A stretch of DNA of 44,923 nt from Candidatus Bipolaricaulota bacterium (lineage in GTDB: Bacteria > Bipolaricaulota > Bipolaricaulia > Bipolaricaulales > Bipolaricaulaceae), in the NCBI GenBank assembly GCA_938083225.1, contig CALKCH010000029.1, positions 1-44,923 of the forward strand, in the 5' to 3' direction. This document shows positions 7,850-14,950 of this stretch, in pieces; the stretch's first letter is position 1, and each line of letters starts with the position of its first letter. The notes under the pieces are model-generated. The model did no database searches, was not told the DNA's origin, and saw only the letters and a program-made list of their open reading frames with translations. A program made the position numbers and the translations under genes.

Positions 7850-8671
7850 CTCCGAGATCACCGCTTTGGCTGCCTCTCGGCCGGCCTCCACCGCCTCCGG
7901 AAGGCGGTGGAAGTCCAGGAGGCCGATGGAGGAAAGCTCGGGCTTCACCAGGATCAGGCGTTCGCCCAAGCGCTCGCGAGCCAAAGAGATCTGGAGCTCC
8001 CGCAAGGTTTGCGCGGTGATGTCATAAGCGCGCAGGGCCACATCCACCAGTGTGGTGGGCTCCGCTCCCAAAGGTACGGTCACGTCCACAGCCACGACCC
8101 GCTCCGCTTTGCTCGTCACTACGGTGACGGGAACATTGTTGACCACGCCCCCGTCGATGAGCCAACGCTCGCGCCAGCGGATGGGCCCCAAGAGTCCGGG
8201 TAGGGCGGCGCTCGCGCCAATCCCCAAATAAGCGGGGCCAACGTTTATGCGCACCTCTTCCCCACTCAAAAGGTCGCAGGCCACGGCAGTGAACGGCGGG
8301 GAGAGCTCCTCGAAGCGCTGTCCCTTGGTGAACAGGCGCAGGAACGCCAGGAAGCGGCTGTTCCGTGGCGCGGCTGTCTCCCACCAGGGCCTACCCCGTA
8401 GTTTCTCCAGGAAGCTTGCGGCCACGGCTTGTTCCACCAGCGTGCGATAGGTTTTGGGGAGTCCGAAGAAGGAGGGGAGGTCAAGGTGAGCGATGATTTG
8501 ACTAATCCGGGCCAGGTCTTGGCCAGCACAGTAAAAACCGCCCACGAGGGCGCCCATAGAGGTCCCCGCCACAGCCTGCGGCCGCAGTCCGTGCTCCTCA
8601 AGCTCCAGCAGAAAACCCAAGTGGGCAAAGCCTCGTGCTCCCCCGCCGCCTAATGCCAGAGCGAAGCTCAT
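7838..8671 (-). CDS. Patatin-like phospholipase (RssA/NTE family)
   Basis: A 277-residue Ser-Asp dyad lipid acyl hydrolase. The oxyanion loop GGGGARG is at residues 8-14, the nucleophile motif GTSMG is near 42, and the dyad aspartate is in DGGVVNNVP near 170. There is no signal peptide, so it is probably cytoplasmic or at the inner membrane face. Its ATG lies 3 nt after the stop of the second PhnE-type permease, so it is the last gene of the phn-like operon. That link suggests a lipid-related role for the transporter, but this is inference. The 3' end overlaps tlyA on the other strand. The family call is strong; the substrate is unknown. Confidence 0.92.
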   Translation of the reverse strand: MSFALALGGGGARGFAHLGFLLELEEHGLRPQAVAGTSMGALVGGFYCAGQDLARISQIIAHLDLPSFFGLPKTYRTLVEQAVAASFLEKLRGRPWWETAAPRNSRFLAFLRLFTKGQRFEELSPPFTAVACDLLSGEEVRINVGPAYLGIGASAALPGLLGPIRWRERWLIDGGVVNNVPVTVVTSKAERVVAVDVTVPLGAEPTTLVDVALRAYDITAQTLRELQISLARERLGERLILVKPELSSIGLLDFHRLPEAVEAGREAAKAVISELLS

Positions 8672-8674
8672 AAT

Positions 8675-9865
8675 CTAAGCGAGTTTCTCCCGGAGCCGTG
8701 CAGAAGCCCAGTCTAAAAGCCAAACCATGAGGATGATGAGCAGGGTCAACACGGTGGCCTCCTGGAAGGCCCAGCCCCGCAGATACTGGATGAGACGAAA
8801 ACCGATCCCGCCGCCTCCCACCATGCCCACCACTGTGGCCATACGCACATTGATGTCCCAGCGGTAGATGGTGAAGGAGATGTAGGGGTTGATGATCTGG
8901 GGGACGATGGCGTAACGGATGACCTGAAGGCGGTTTGCGCCGGTGGCCGTCAGAGCCTCCACCGGGCCTGGATCAATGGCCTCAAGCTGTTCCGCGTAAA
9001 GCTTCATCAGATCTACAATGGAGTGGACGAGCAGAGCGAGAACCCCCGCAAAGGAGCCGGTACCCACCCAGACGGCAAAGATGATGGCCCAGATGATGGC
9101 GTCCACGGAGCGCGTGAAGCTTCCAATCATGCGGAGCACAGTGTAGATGGGGCGGGCGATACGGCCGCGCATAAGATTGCGCGCGGCCAAAAAAGAAAGA
9201 ATAACCGCAAACGGCACAGCAAACGCCGTAGCCATAATGGCCATGAACAGAGTTTCACCAAGAAGCTTCAGACCCAGACCCAGAAGATCCCAGCGGGGCG
9301 AAGCGATGGCCCGCCAGAACTTGACCGTTTTTTCAAAGCCTGTGATCAGCCGAGAGGGCTCAATCCGCGTCGCGCCCACAGCCACGCCCAATGTGCCCAG
9401 CGCGACGAGCAACGTCAACCATCCCGTTACAGTACGGTGCCACGGGCGGTAAACGACGAGAGCGACCTCGGAGAGGGTAAGACCGGAGAGGAGCTCGGCG
9501 GGCGAGCGCCCTTTGGGATCGAAAAGCGCGGTCACCGCCGCCAAAGGGAAAAGGGGCCAAGCCAGGGCATAGAGCAGCCGCTGGGAGGTTGCACCCTCTT
9601 TGAGCTCGTGGTTCACGACCTTTAAGCCCACGGTTTGGTCCCAGGCGGACCACAGAGCGGCCACGGGCACGATGACAAAGAACATGGTCGTCCAGGGAAA
9701 GAAAGAGTACTGGATGCGGCCAAACCGGAAATAGCTGTAGCTCGCAGAGACTGCGGCCCAAAGGTAGCCCAGCGTTCCCAGGTCAAGCAGCGCGGGCAGC
9801 ACCCGAACCCGTAGACTCTTGACCCAACGGACTAATGCCTCCTGTAAAGCGGGCAAAATGTTCAT
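8675..9865 (-). CDS. PhnE-type ABC permease with N-terminal RDD-like domain (second copy)
   Basis: A 396-residue membrane protein. Residues from about 200 onward form a PhnE-type permease of a phosphonate/phosphate-ester importer, with the cytoplasmic EAA-like loop around ALTATGANRLQVIRYAIVPQ and the family block DINVRMATVVGMVGGGGIG. The first 150 or so residues are extra: helices followed by DQTVGLKVV and, further on, DPKGRSPAELLSGLTL, which fit the RDD domain pattern. A normal PhnE is about 270 residues, so this is a fusion. The ATG lies 3 nt after the stop of the first permease. It probably pairs with that permease as a heterodimer. The permease call is strong; the RDD call is by eye. Confidence 0.88.
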   Translation of the reverse strand: MNILPALQEALVRWVKSLRVRVLPALLDLGTLGYLWAAVSASYSYFRFGRIQYSFFPWTTMFFVIVPVAALWSAWDQTVGLKVVNHELKEGATSQRLLYALAWPLFPLAAVTALFDPKGRSPAELLSGLTLSEVALVVYRPWHRTVTGWLTLLVALGTLGVAVGATRIEPSRLITGFEKTVKFWRAIASPRWDLLGLGLKLLGETLFMAIMATAFAVPFAVILSFLAARNLMRGRIARPIYTVLRMIGSFTRSVDAIIWAIIFAVWVGTGSFAGVLALLVHSIVDLMKLYAEQLEAIDPGPVEALTATGANRLQVIRYAIVPQIINPYISFTIYRWDINVRMATVVGMVGGGGIGFRLIQYLRGWAFQEATVLTLLIILMVWLLDWASARLREKLA

Positions 9866-9868
9866 GGC

Positions 9869-11101
9869 TCAGACAATTCTTTCCCGGACCCAACCGGAGA
9901 CGTAGTCCATGAGCCACACGGTGACCATGAACAGGATGATCACCCCGCCCACAAGCGACCACTGCAGGTCATCCTTGTACTCGAACAAAAGGCGCCCGAT
10001 TCCCCCCCCACCCACGAGGGCGATCACCGTGGCCATACGGAGGTTGATGTCCCAGCGGTACAACGAGAAAGCCAGAAATTGGGGAAGGACTTGAGGCACT
10101 ACGGCATACCGCACAACCTGGATGAGGTTTGCGCCCGTGGCGGTGACTGCTTCCACCGGACCGGGGTCGATGTGCTCCACTTGTTCGGAGAAAAGCTTGC
10201 CCAGCGCGGCGATGGTGTGGATGAAGAGGGCGAGACTCCCAGCAAACGGCCCAAACCCCACCCAAATAGCGAAGATCGCCGCCCAGTAGGTAGACTCTAC
10301 GGCCCGAAAAACGTTGAAGAACCCGCGCACAAGGCCGTACAAGGCCCAGCCCACCGGGTTGCGCGCGGCGATGTTCCGGGCCCCCATGAAGCTCAAGGGG
10401 AAAGCCACGACAATCCCCGTCACCGTGGCCATAAGGGCCATGTACAAAGACTGAATCAAGCCGTCAATGAACGAGAGCTTGATGCGGGGATCAGGTTGAA
10501 ACAGGTAACTGAAATCGGGGTTGCTCAAACCACGCCAAATGCGCATGGACTTGGAAGTGTTGCGCACAAGGCCTCTCACGTCGATTTCCGTGAGTCGCCA
10601 CCCCACCGCCAAGGTCATGGCCACCACAAGCACCGCAGTGAGGCCATACATCGTGCGGTACCAAGGAGGACGGGGGACACCGCGTTCCGGCGAGGGGAGC
10701 GGTTGTAACCGCAGACCGGCCCAGCGTTCATGCCAAGGGTTTTGGGGAGCTAGCCAAACGCCGAACCCTAAGAAAAGAAGCGCCACATGGGAAAAGCCAA
10801 AGTAAGCGATGCGCTGGGCTAGCGTGGGAGGTGCATCCCCTTCTCCCAGCAGGTGCACGCCCAGTGCCCGCTCTCCCAAGCTGGGCCCAAAAGCGCGCGT
10901 GAGGAAGGTGATTTCCAACATCCCCACGAGTACGACCGCCCACTCCCAGGAGGACAAAGAGGGCAAAACCAGCTTCTCCTCGGGCTTCCATGGGCTCCAG
11001 CGGGCGGCAAGGTAATAAAGGGTAAACCCTCCGTAAAGAAGGTAAGCCCAAAGAACAAGGTCAGTGAAAAATGAAAGGAGCCTCGCCCGGAGAAGCCTCA
11101 C
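9869..11101 (-). CDS. PhnE-type ABC permease with N-terminal RDD domain (first copy)
   Basis: A 410-residue membrane protein. The N-terminal 140 residues look like an RDD domain: a first helix with R and D (RARLLSFFTDL), then PSLGERALGVHLLG, PTLAQRIAYFGF and the closing NPWHERWAGLRL. The C-terminal 270 residues are a PhnE permease with AVTATGANLIQVVRYAVVPQ and DINLRMATVIALVGGGGIG. The GTG start overlaps the ATPase stop (GTGA). Together with PhnC, PhnD and the next permease it forms one importer at the inner membrane. No C-P lyase or phosphonate-degrading gene lies nearby, so the substrate could be phosphonate, phosphite, phosphate ester or something else. Confidence 0.9.
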   Translation of the reverse strand: MRLLRARLLSFFTDLVLWAYLLYGGFTLYYLAARWSPWKPEEKLVLPSLSSWEWAVVLVGMLEITFLTRAFGPSLGERALGVHLLGEGDAPPTLAQRIAYFGFSHVALLFLGFGVWLAPQNPWHERWAGLRLQPLPSPERGVPRPPWYRTMYGLTAVLVVAMTLAVGWRLTEIDVRGLVRNTSKSMRIWRGLSNPDFSYLFQPDPRIKLSFIDGLIQSLYMALMATVTGIVVAFPLSFMGARNIAARNPVGWALYGLVRGFFNVFRAVESTYWAAIFAIWVGFGPFAGSLALFIHTIAALGKLFSEQVEHIDPGPVEAVTATGANLIQVVRYAVVPQVLPQFLAFSLYRWDINLRMATVIALVGGGGIGRLLFEYKDDLQWSLVGGVIILFMVTVWLMDYVSGWVRERIV

Positions 11102-11865
11102 CGCACCTCCACTTCCTCGGCTTCCTCGCCGTAGATTTCCCTGAATTTTTGGTCGTCGATGGCCTCGGGCAGGCCATCGAACACGATTTCGCCGGCACGC
11201 AAGGCGATGAGGCGCTGGCCATAGCGCCGGGCCAAGGACAGGAAGTGGAGGCTAGCGATGACCGTCACCCCGTCTTCCTTATTGATCTGCTCGATGTACT
11301 GCATCACGGAATGGGACGTGGCGGGATCGAGGGCGGAGACAGGCTCATCCGCAAGGAGCAGTTCTGGTTCTTGCATGAGGGCCCGGGCAATGCCCACCCG
11401 CTGCTGCTGGCCTCCAGAGAGCTGATCAGCCCGCACGTGCATCTTGTCTAAAAGGCCCACGCGGGCCAAGCATTCCTGGGCCCGCTGCAAATCCTTCCTG
11501 GGAAAGCGACCAACCAGTGTGGGCAGGGTGGAATTGTAGCCTAGTCTTCCGGCCAAAACGTTTTGCAACACCGTCGCCCTTTTCACAAGATTGAATTGCT
11601 GGAAGATCATGCCGATTCGCCTCCGCACCTTACGCATGGCCCGCGGGGAAAGCTTTGTAAGCTCTAGTCCATTGAGAAAAATGTGCCCTGAAGTAGGCTC
11701 CACCAACCGATTGATGCAGCGAAGAAGCGTGGATTTCCCTGACCCAGAAAGGCCGATGAGCACTAAAAATGCACCTTTGTCCAAAGAGAAACTTACGTTG
11801 GAGAGGGCGCGCACCTTGCCGCGCTCGTAAACTTTGGTCAGGTTCTCCACCACAAGATGTGGCAT
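11098..11865 (-). CDS. phnC: PhnC-type ABC transporter ATP-binding protein
   Basis: A 255-residue ATPase of the PhnC group, energising the adjacent PhnE-type permeases. Walker A is GLSGSGKSTLLRCINRL, the Q-loop is MIFQQFNLV, the signature is LSGGQQQRVGIARAL and Walker B is [13 protein letters not shown]. The CINRLVEPTSG and FQQFNLVKR segments are typical of PhnC. The frame allows a GTG start at 11889, but that codon lies inside a 10-bp hairpin; the ATG at 11865 gives MPHLVVENLTKVYE, the expected N terminus. No clear free Shine-Dalgarno precedes the ATG. The stop overlaps the first permease. Confidence 0.92.
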   Translation of the reverse strand: MPHLVVENLTKVYERGKVRALSNVSFSLDKGAFLVLIGLSGSGKSTLLRCINRLVEPTSGHIFLNGLELTKLSPRAMRKVRRRIGMIFQQFNLVKRATVLQNVLAGRLGYNSTLPTLVGRFPRKDLQRAQECLARVGLLDKMHVRADQLSGGQQQRVGIARALMQEPELLLADEPVSALDPATSHSVMQYIEQINKEDGVTVIASLHFLSLARRYGQRLIALRAGEIVFDGLPEAIDDQKFREIYGEEAEEVEVR

Positions 11866-11872
11866 ATGAAAA

Positions 11873-11898
11873 GAGGGGGGAGCGTCCACTCCCCCCTC
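11873..11898 (-). terminator. Attenuator-like hairpin between phnD and phnC
   Basis: A perfect 10-bp stem (GAGGGGGGAG / CTCCCCCCTC) with a 6-nt loop is followed on the minus strand by TTTT and then the phnC ATG. Reading order is phnD, hairpin, phnC. This is typical of a partial terminator or mRNA-stabilising hairpin that lets the binding protein be made in excess over the ATPase and permeases. It also buries the only G-rich ribosome-binding-like sequence. Confidence 0.7.
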
Positions 11899-11915
11899 AG
11901 CCTTTCACCCTTCCT

Positions 11916-12941
11916 TTACCGCTGGGGCACGGGGTAGCCCGCGAGTTTGCGGTAGGAGTCGTAGAAGGAGTCGTCGATTTCGGCCACATCGTACCACTCG
12001 TAGAACCCCGGCCGGGACCAAAGGACGTAGCCCTCGGGAGAGCGGATGTGGGTTTTGATGGCCTCGACGATCTTGTCCTCAAGGTCCTTGGGGAAGCCCG
12101 CGGCGAAGGCGATGCAGTCGTTGGGCATGGGTCCTACCACATCCACGACCGCCACCTTCCTGACCAGCTCCCAGATGTCACCGTACACCTTGACCTCCGT
12201 GGCGATGGCCCAGCGCAAGTCCCGGCAATGGCCGCGGATGGGCTCCGGAACAAGATCGTCTGTCGTCTTGTCCCAAAGCCACATCTCCGGGTCCATCCCA
12301 TACTCCCACCGCCAACCGATGGACTTAAGGAACGGCTCCAAAGCCGACGGCGGAAGCGGCGGCGAACCATAACCCGTGCAGAAGTCCGCCTGCCCCTCCA
12401 AAACGGCGATCAGCGCATTCGCGTGGGTGCCCACCGCTTTCTCCTCAGCGAAGCTCAGACCCAACTGGTCGAAGTACTTCTTGGGAATCACGTACCCGGA
12501 AGTGGACCGGGTGCTGGCAAAGGCCCACACTTTCCCTTGGAGGTCATACACGGACTTGAACCCCTTCTCGCGGAGGGCGTAGATGGAGGCGAAGTAGTAG
12601 GGGTAACCAGCGCGCACCGCCGCCAATCGGGCATGAACGCCAGGATTCTCCTGGGTGATTCGGGCATACTGATCTGTCGTGGGAACGCCAAACATGTCCC
12701 CCTTGGCGGCGATCATGGCCTCGATGAACGCCGCGTAGTCCGCGGCGATCACGGGCTTGATCACCAGGCCCGTCATCTGGGAAAGGGCTTCAGCGATCTT
12801 CGGCCCCACCTCCTGGATCACGTCCACCTTCACGGAGGGCACAAACAGCATGACAATCGGCCGCCCCGGAGTCCCCACCTGGGGGAACCCCAGGAACCCC
12901 ACCAGAATGAACCCACAAATCGCCGCAATGACCCGTTTCAC
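11916..12941 (-). CDS. phnD: PhnD-type periplasmic phosphonate/phosphate-ester binding protein
   Basis: A 341-residue secreted binding protein. A short signal peptide is clear (positive MKR, then IAAICGFILVGFLGF). The mature part follows the PhnD/PtxB fold: PIVMLFVPSVKVDVIQEVGPKIAEALSQMTG at the start, Y-rich and T/S-rich loops, and the hinge motif AFASTRSTSGYVIPKKYF where family members bind the phosphoryl oxygens (serine/threonine residues). The GTG start at 12941 has GAGGAGG upstream. It is the first gene of the phnD-C-E-E-patatin operon, under its own -10. I see no lipobox cysteine, so it is a free or uncleaved-anchored periplasmic protein. Confidence 0.9.
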   Translation of the reverse strand: MKRVIAAICGFILVGFLGFPQVGTPGRPIVMLFVPSVKVDVIQEVGPKIAEALSQMTGLVIKPVIAADYAAFIEAMIAAKGDMFGVPTTDQYARITQENPGVHARLAAVRAGYPYYFASIYALREKGFKSVYDLQGKVWAFASTRSTSGYVIPKKYFDQLGLSFAEEKAVGTHANALIAVLEGQADFCTGYGSPPLPPSALEPFLKSIGWRWEYGMDPEMWLWDKTTDDLVPEPIRGHCRDLRWAIATEVKVYGDIWELVRKVAVVDVVGPMPNDCIAFAAGFPKDLEDKIVEAIKTHIRSPEGYVLWSRPGFYEWYDVAEIDDSFYDSYRKLAGYPVPQR

Positions 12942-12962
12942 CTAACCACCTCCTCAAACTTC

Positions 12963-12968
12963 ATTATA
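12963..12968 (-). promoter_or_regulatory. Perfect -10 box for the phn-like operon
   Basis: TATAAT on the minus strand, about 21 nt before the phnD GTG, with GAGGAGG between. No good -35 is seen at 16-18 nt spacing, and the region upstream is the 3' end of the BMP permease gene, so activator dependence is possible. Confidence 0.5.
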
Positions 12969-12989
12969 GCGCCAGGGAAGGGGCCTGGG

Positions 12990-13889
12990 CTACTCCCGGC
13001 GATAAGGGACGCCCAAAGCTTTAGGAAACCGCACGCGGCCGATGGCCCCGGCCACCACCAGCAGCGTAGCCACATATGGGATCATGGAGATGAATTGCCA
13101 GGGGACCGTCTCCTTCACCCCCGGCAGGGACTGGATCCAGGTGGCCAAGGACTCGAAAAAACCAAAGAGGAGGCCTCCAGCCAGGGCCAAAAGGGGGCGC
13201 AATCCCGAAAAGACCACGGTGGCCAAAGAGATGAACCCCCGGCCAGCGGAGATCTCTTTCGTCACCGAGCCGAGCCAGGACACGGACATGTAGGCGCCGG
13301 CAAGACCCGCCAAGGCCGCGCCGGCCATCGTGGAAAGAAGTTGGGTCAACTCCACGGGAATGCCGGCCACGTCTGCCGCCTCCGGATTTTCCCCCACCGC
13401 CTTGATCCGGAGACCCGCCCGGGTGTGGTTCAAGATCCCGTGGATGAGAAACGGCAGAAGTAGGGCCACGGGAATGAGGGGAGAAAAGGCTCCCACAGGT
13501 GTGCGGATCGGCGGAAGCTGTGCCGCTCTGGGCACAGTGTAGAACCCAGGCGAACCCAGGACCTGAAGACCGAAGGCCACAAATCCCAAGGCGAACAAGT
13601 TGATCCCCACCCCAGCCACCATTTGGCTTCCCTTCCAATAGGCACAGATGAGCCCGAACATGAAACCAATGCCCATGCCTGTGGCCAACCCGAGAAGGAG
13701 TCCCACGAGAGGACCGCCGGTTCGCGCGCCCAACGTCCCGGTGAACGCGGAGAGAAGGAGGATCCCTTCAAGGCCAATGTTGAAAAGCCCCGCGGACTCG
13801 CCGATGACCTCGCCCACAGCGGTAAGGGTGATGGGGACCATGGCGTGAAGCGAGATGGAAAAAAGACTCCAAAAATAGGCCCAGTTCAC
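12990..13889 (-). CDS. BMP-family ABC transporter permease (BmpC/YufQ/NupQ type)
   Basis: A 299-residue inner-membrane permease of the branched-chain/ribose permease superfamily, of the kind paired with BMP binding proteins for nucleosides. It has about eight hydrophobic helices, with SLHAMVPITLTAVGEVIGESAGLFNIGLEGI at the N terminus and the permease-conserved GFVAFGLQVLG and GRGFISLATVVFSGLRP segments. The GTG start overlaps the first permease stop by 4 nt. With 13886-14950, the ATPase and the binding protein it completes a four-gene importer. Nucleoside is the most common substrate of such systems, but sugars or autoinducers are possible. Confidence 0.92.
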   Translation of the reverse strand: MNWAYFWSLFSISLHAMVPITLTAVGEVIGESAGLFNIGLEGILLLSAFTGTLGARTGGPLVGLLLGLATGMGIGFMFGLICAYWKGSQMVAGVGINLFALGFVAFGLQVLGSPGFYTVPRAAQLPPIRTPVGAFSPLIPVALLLPFLIHGILNHTRAGLRIKAVGENPEAADVAGIPVELTQLLSTMAGAALAGLAGAYMSVSWLGSVTKEISAGRGFISLATVVFSGLRPLLALAGGLLFGFFESLATWIQSLPGVKETVPWQFISMIPYVATLLVVAGAIGRVRFPKALGVPYRRE

Positions 13890-14950
13890 GCGGCGCTCCT
13901 TCTCGCCCTCCAGGTCCGGAGGAAAACCTTGAACATCCGGGTCAGCTCGGGCAGAGCCAGGGCTAGGACAATAACGCCCTGTACGGCCCGCACCATCTCA
14001 AACGGCACCCCGGCTTCCATTTGCATGAGGCGGGCCCCAGCCTGCAGACCGCCGTAGAAGACGGAAGCGGGGATGATGCCCAAGGGGTGAATGCGACCGA
14101 TCATGGCCACGCCGATACCGTCGAAGCCAAATCCGGCGATGTTGGTGAGCCCGCTGTACACGGCGAACGTGGGCGGGCGGCCCATCACCTCCACCGCGCC
14201 AGCCAACCCTGCCGCAGCCCCGCCCAGCGCGAACACCAAAAGCACAGTCCTTTGGGGCGAAACCCCGGCATACCGGGCCGCGTGGGGATTGGCTCCGGCC
14301 GCACGGAGTTCGTAACCAGTTACCGTATGCCAGAGAAACAGGTACACCAGCGCGGCCAGCACCACCGCCACCGCGATCCCCAGAGAGAGGTCGGTGCCCC
14401 GGATCAAGAGAGGAAGGCGACTGGTGCGAGCCACAGAGAGCGTTTTTTCCGCGCGCACAGGATCAACTAGAACATTGGCCACAAGGTAAAAGGCCAAGAA
14501 GTGGCTGAGCCAGTTGAACATGATGGTGGAAATGACCTCGTGCACGCCGCGGTAAGCCCGGAGCAAAGCGGGCACCAGGCTCCACAGGACACCTCCGGCC
14601 GCAGCGCAGAGGAGGGCCACCAGAGTGTGCAAACCCGAGGGAAGTCGCGCAAAGCTCAGGGCCACGGCACTCAAGGCTCCCATGTACAGCATGCCCTCGG
14701 CACCGATGATGAACAGTCCAGCCCGCGCTCCCACCGCGAACGTCAGCGCTGTGAGAATCAGGGGGGTAGCGTTGGCCAAGGCGCCGGCCAGACCGTAACT
14801 GCTCCCGAAGCTTTCCCGAAACAGAGCGGCATAAGCCGGCCAGGGATTATAGCCCCAGGCCCACATGATGAGGGCGCCCGCCCCGAGGCCGATGGCACCG
14901 GCCAAAATGGACTCAAGGATCGGTCGCAGACCCCGCCAAGCCCAGCTCAT
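13886..14950 (-). CDS. BMP-family ABC transporter permease (BmpB/YufP/NupP type)
   Basis: A 354-residue inner-membrane permease, the longer partner of the pair. Helix-rich throughout, with YNPWPAYAALFRESFGS near the N terminus, LANATPLILTALTFAVGARAGLFNIGAEG-like sequence (here GLFIIGAEG) and the conserved GANPHAARYAGV segment that matches this family. The frame is open to 14980, but the ATG at 14950 overlaps the ATPase stop (ATGA) and gives MSWAWRGLRP, so it is preferred. It acts with the 299-residue permease. The short cytoplasmic C terminus is Arg-rich (FLRTWRARRSAA). Confidence 0.92.
   Translation of the reverse strand: MSWAWRGLRPILESILAGAIGLGAGALIMWAWGYNPWPAYAALFRESFGSSYGLAGALANATPLILTALTFAVGARAGLFIIGAEGMLYMGALSAVALSFARLPSGLHTLVALLCAAAGGVLWSLVPALLRAYRGVHEVISTIMFNWLSHFLAFYLVANVLVDPVRAEKTLSVARTSRLPLLIRGTDLSLGIAVAVVLAALVYLFLWHTVTGYELRAAGANPHAARYAGVSPQRTVLLVFALGGAAAGLAGAVEVMGRPPTFAVYSGLTNIAGFGFDGIGVAMIGRIHPLGIIPASVFYGGLQAGARLMQMEAGVPFEMVRAVQGVIVLALALPELTRMFKVFLRTWRARRSAA

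Noticed and set aside
11769-13463. 564-codon plus-strand frame opposite phnC, phnD and the BMP permease
   Set aside because: It covers three clear minus-strand genes and its sequence (many His, Arg, Asp, Gly) is typical of the reverse of hydrophobic or catalytic segments.
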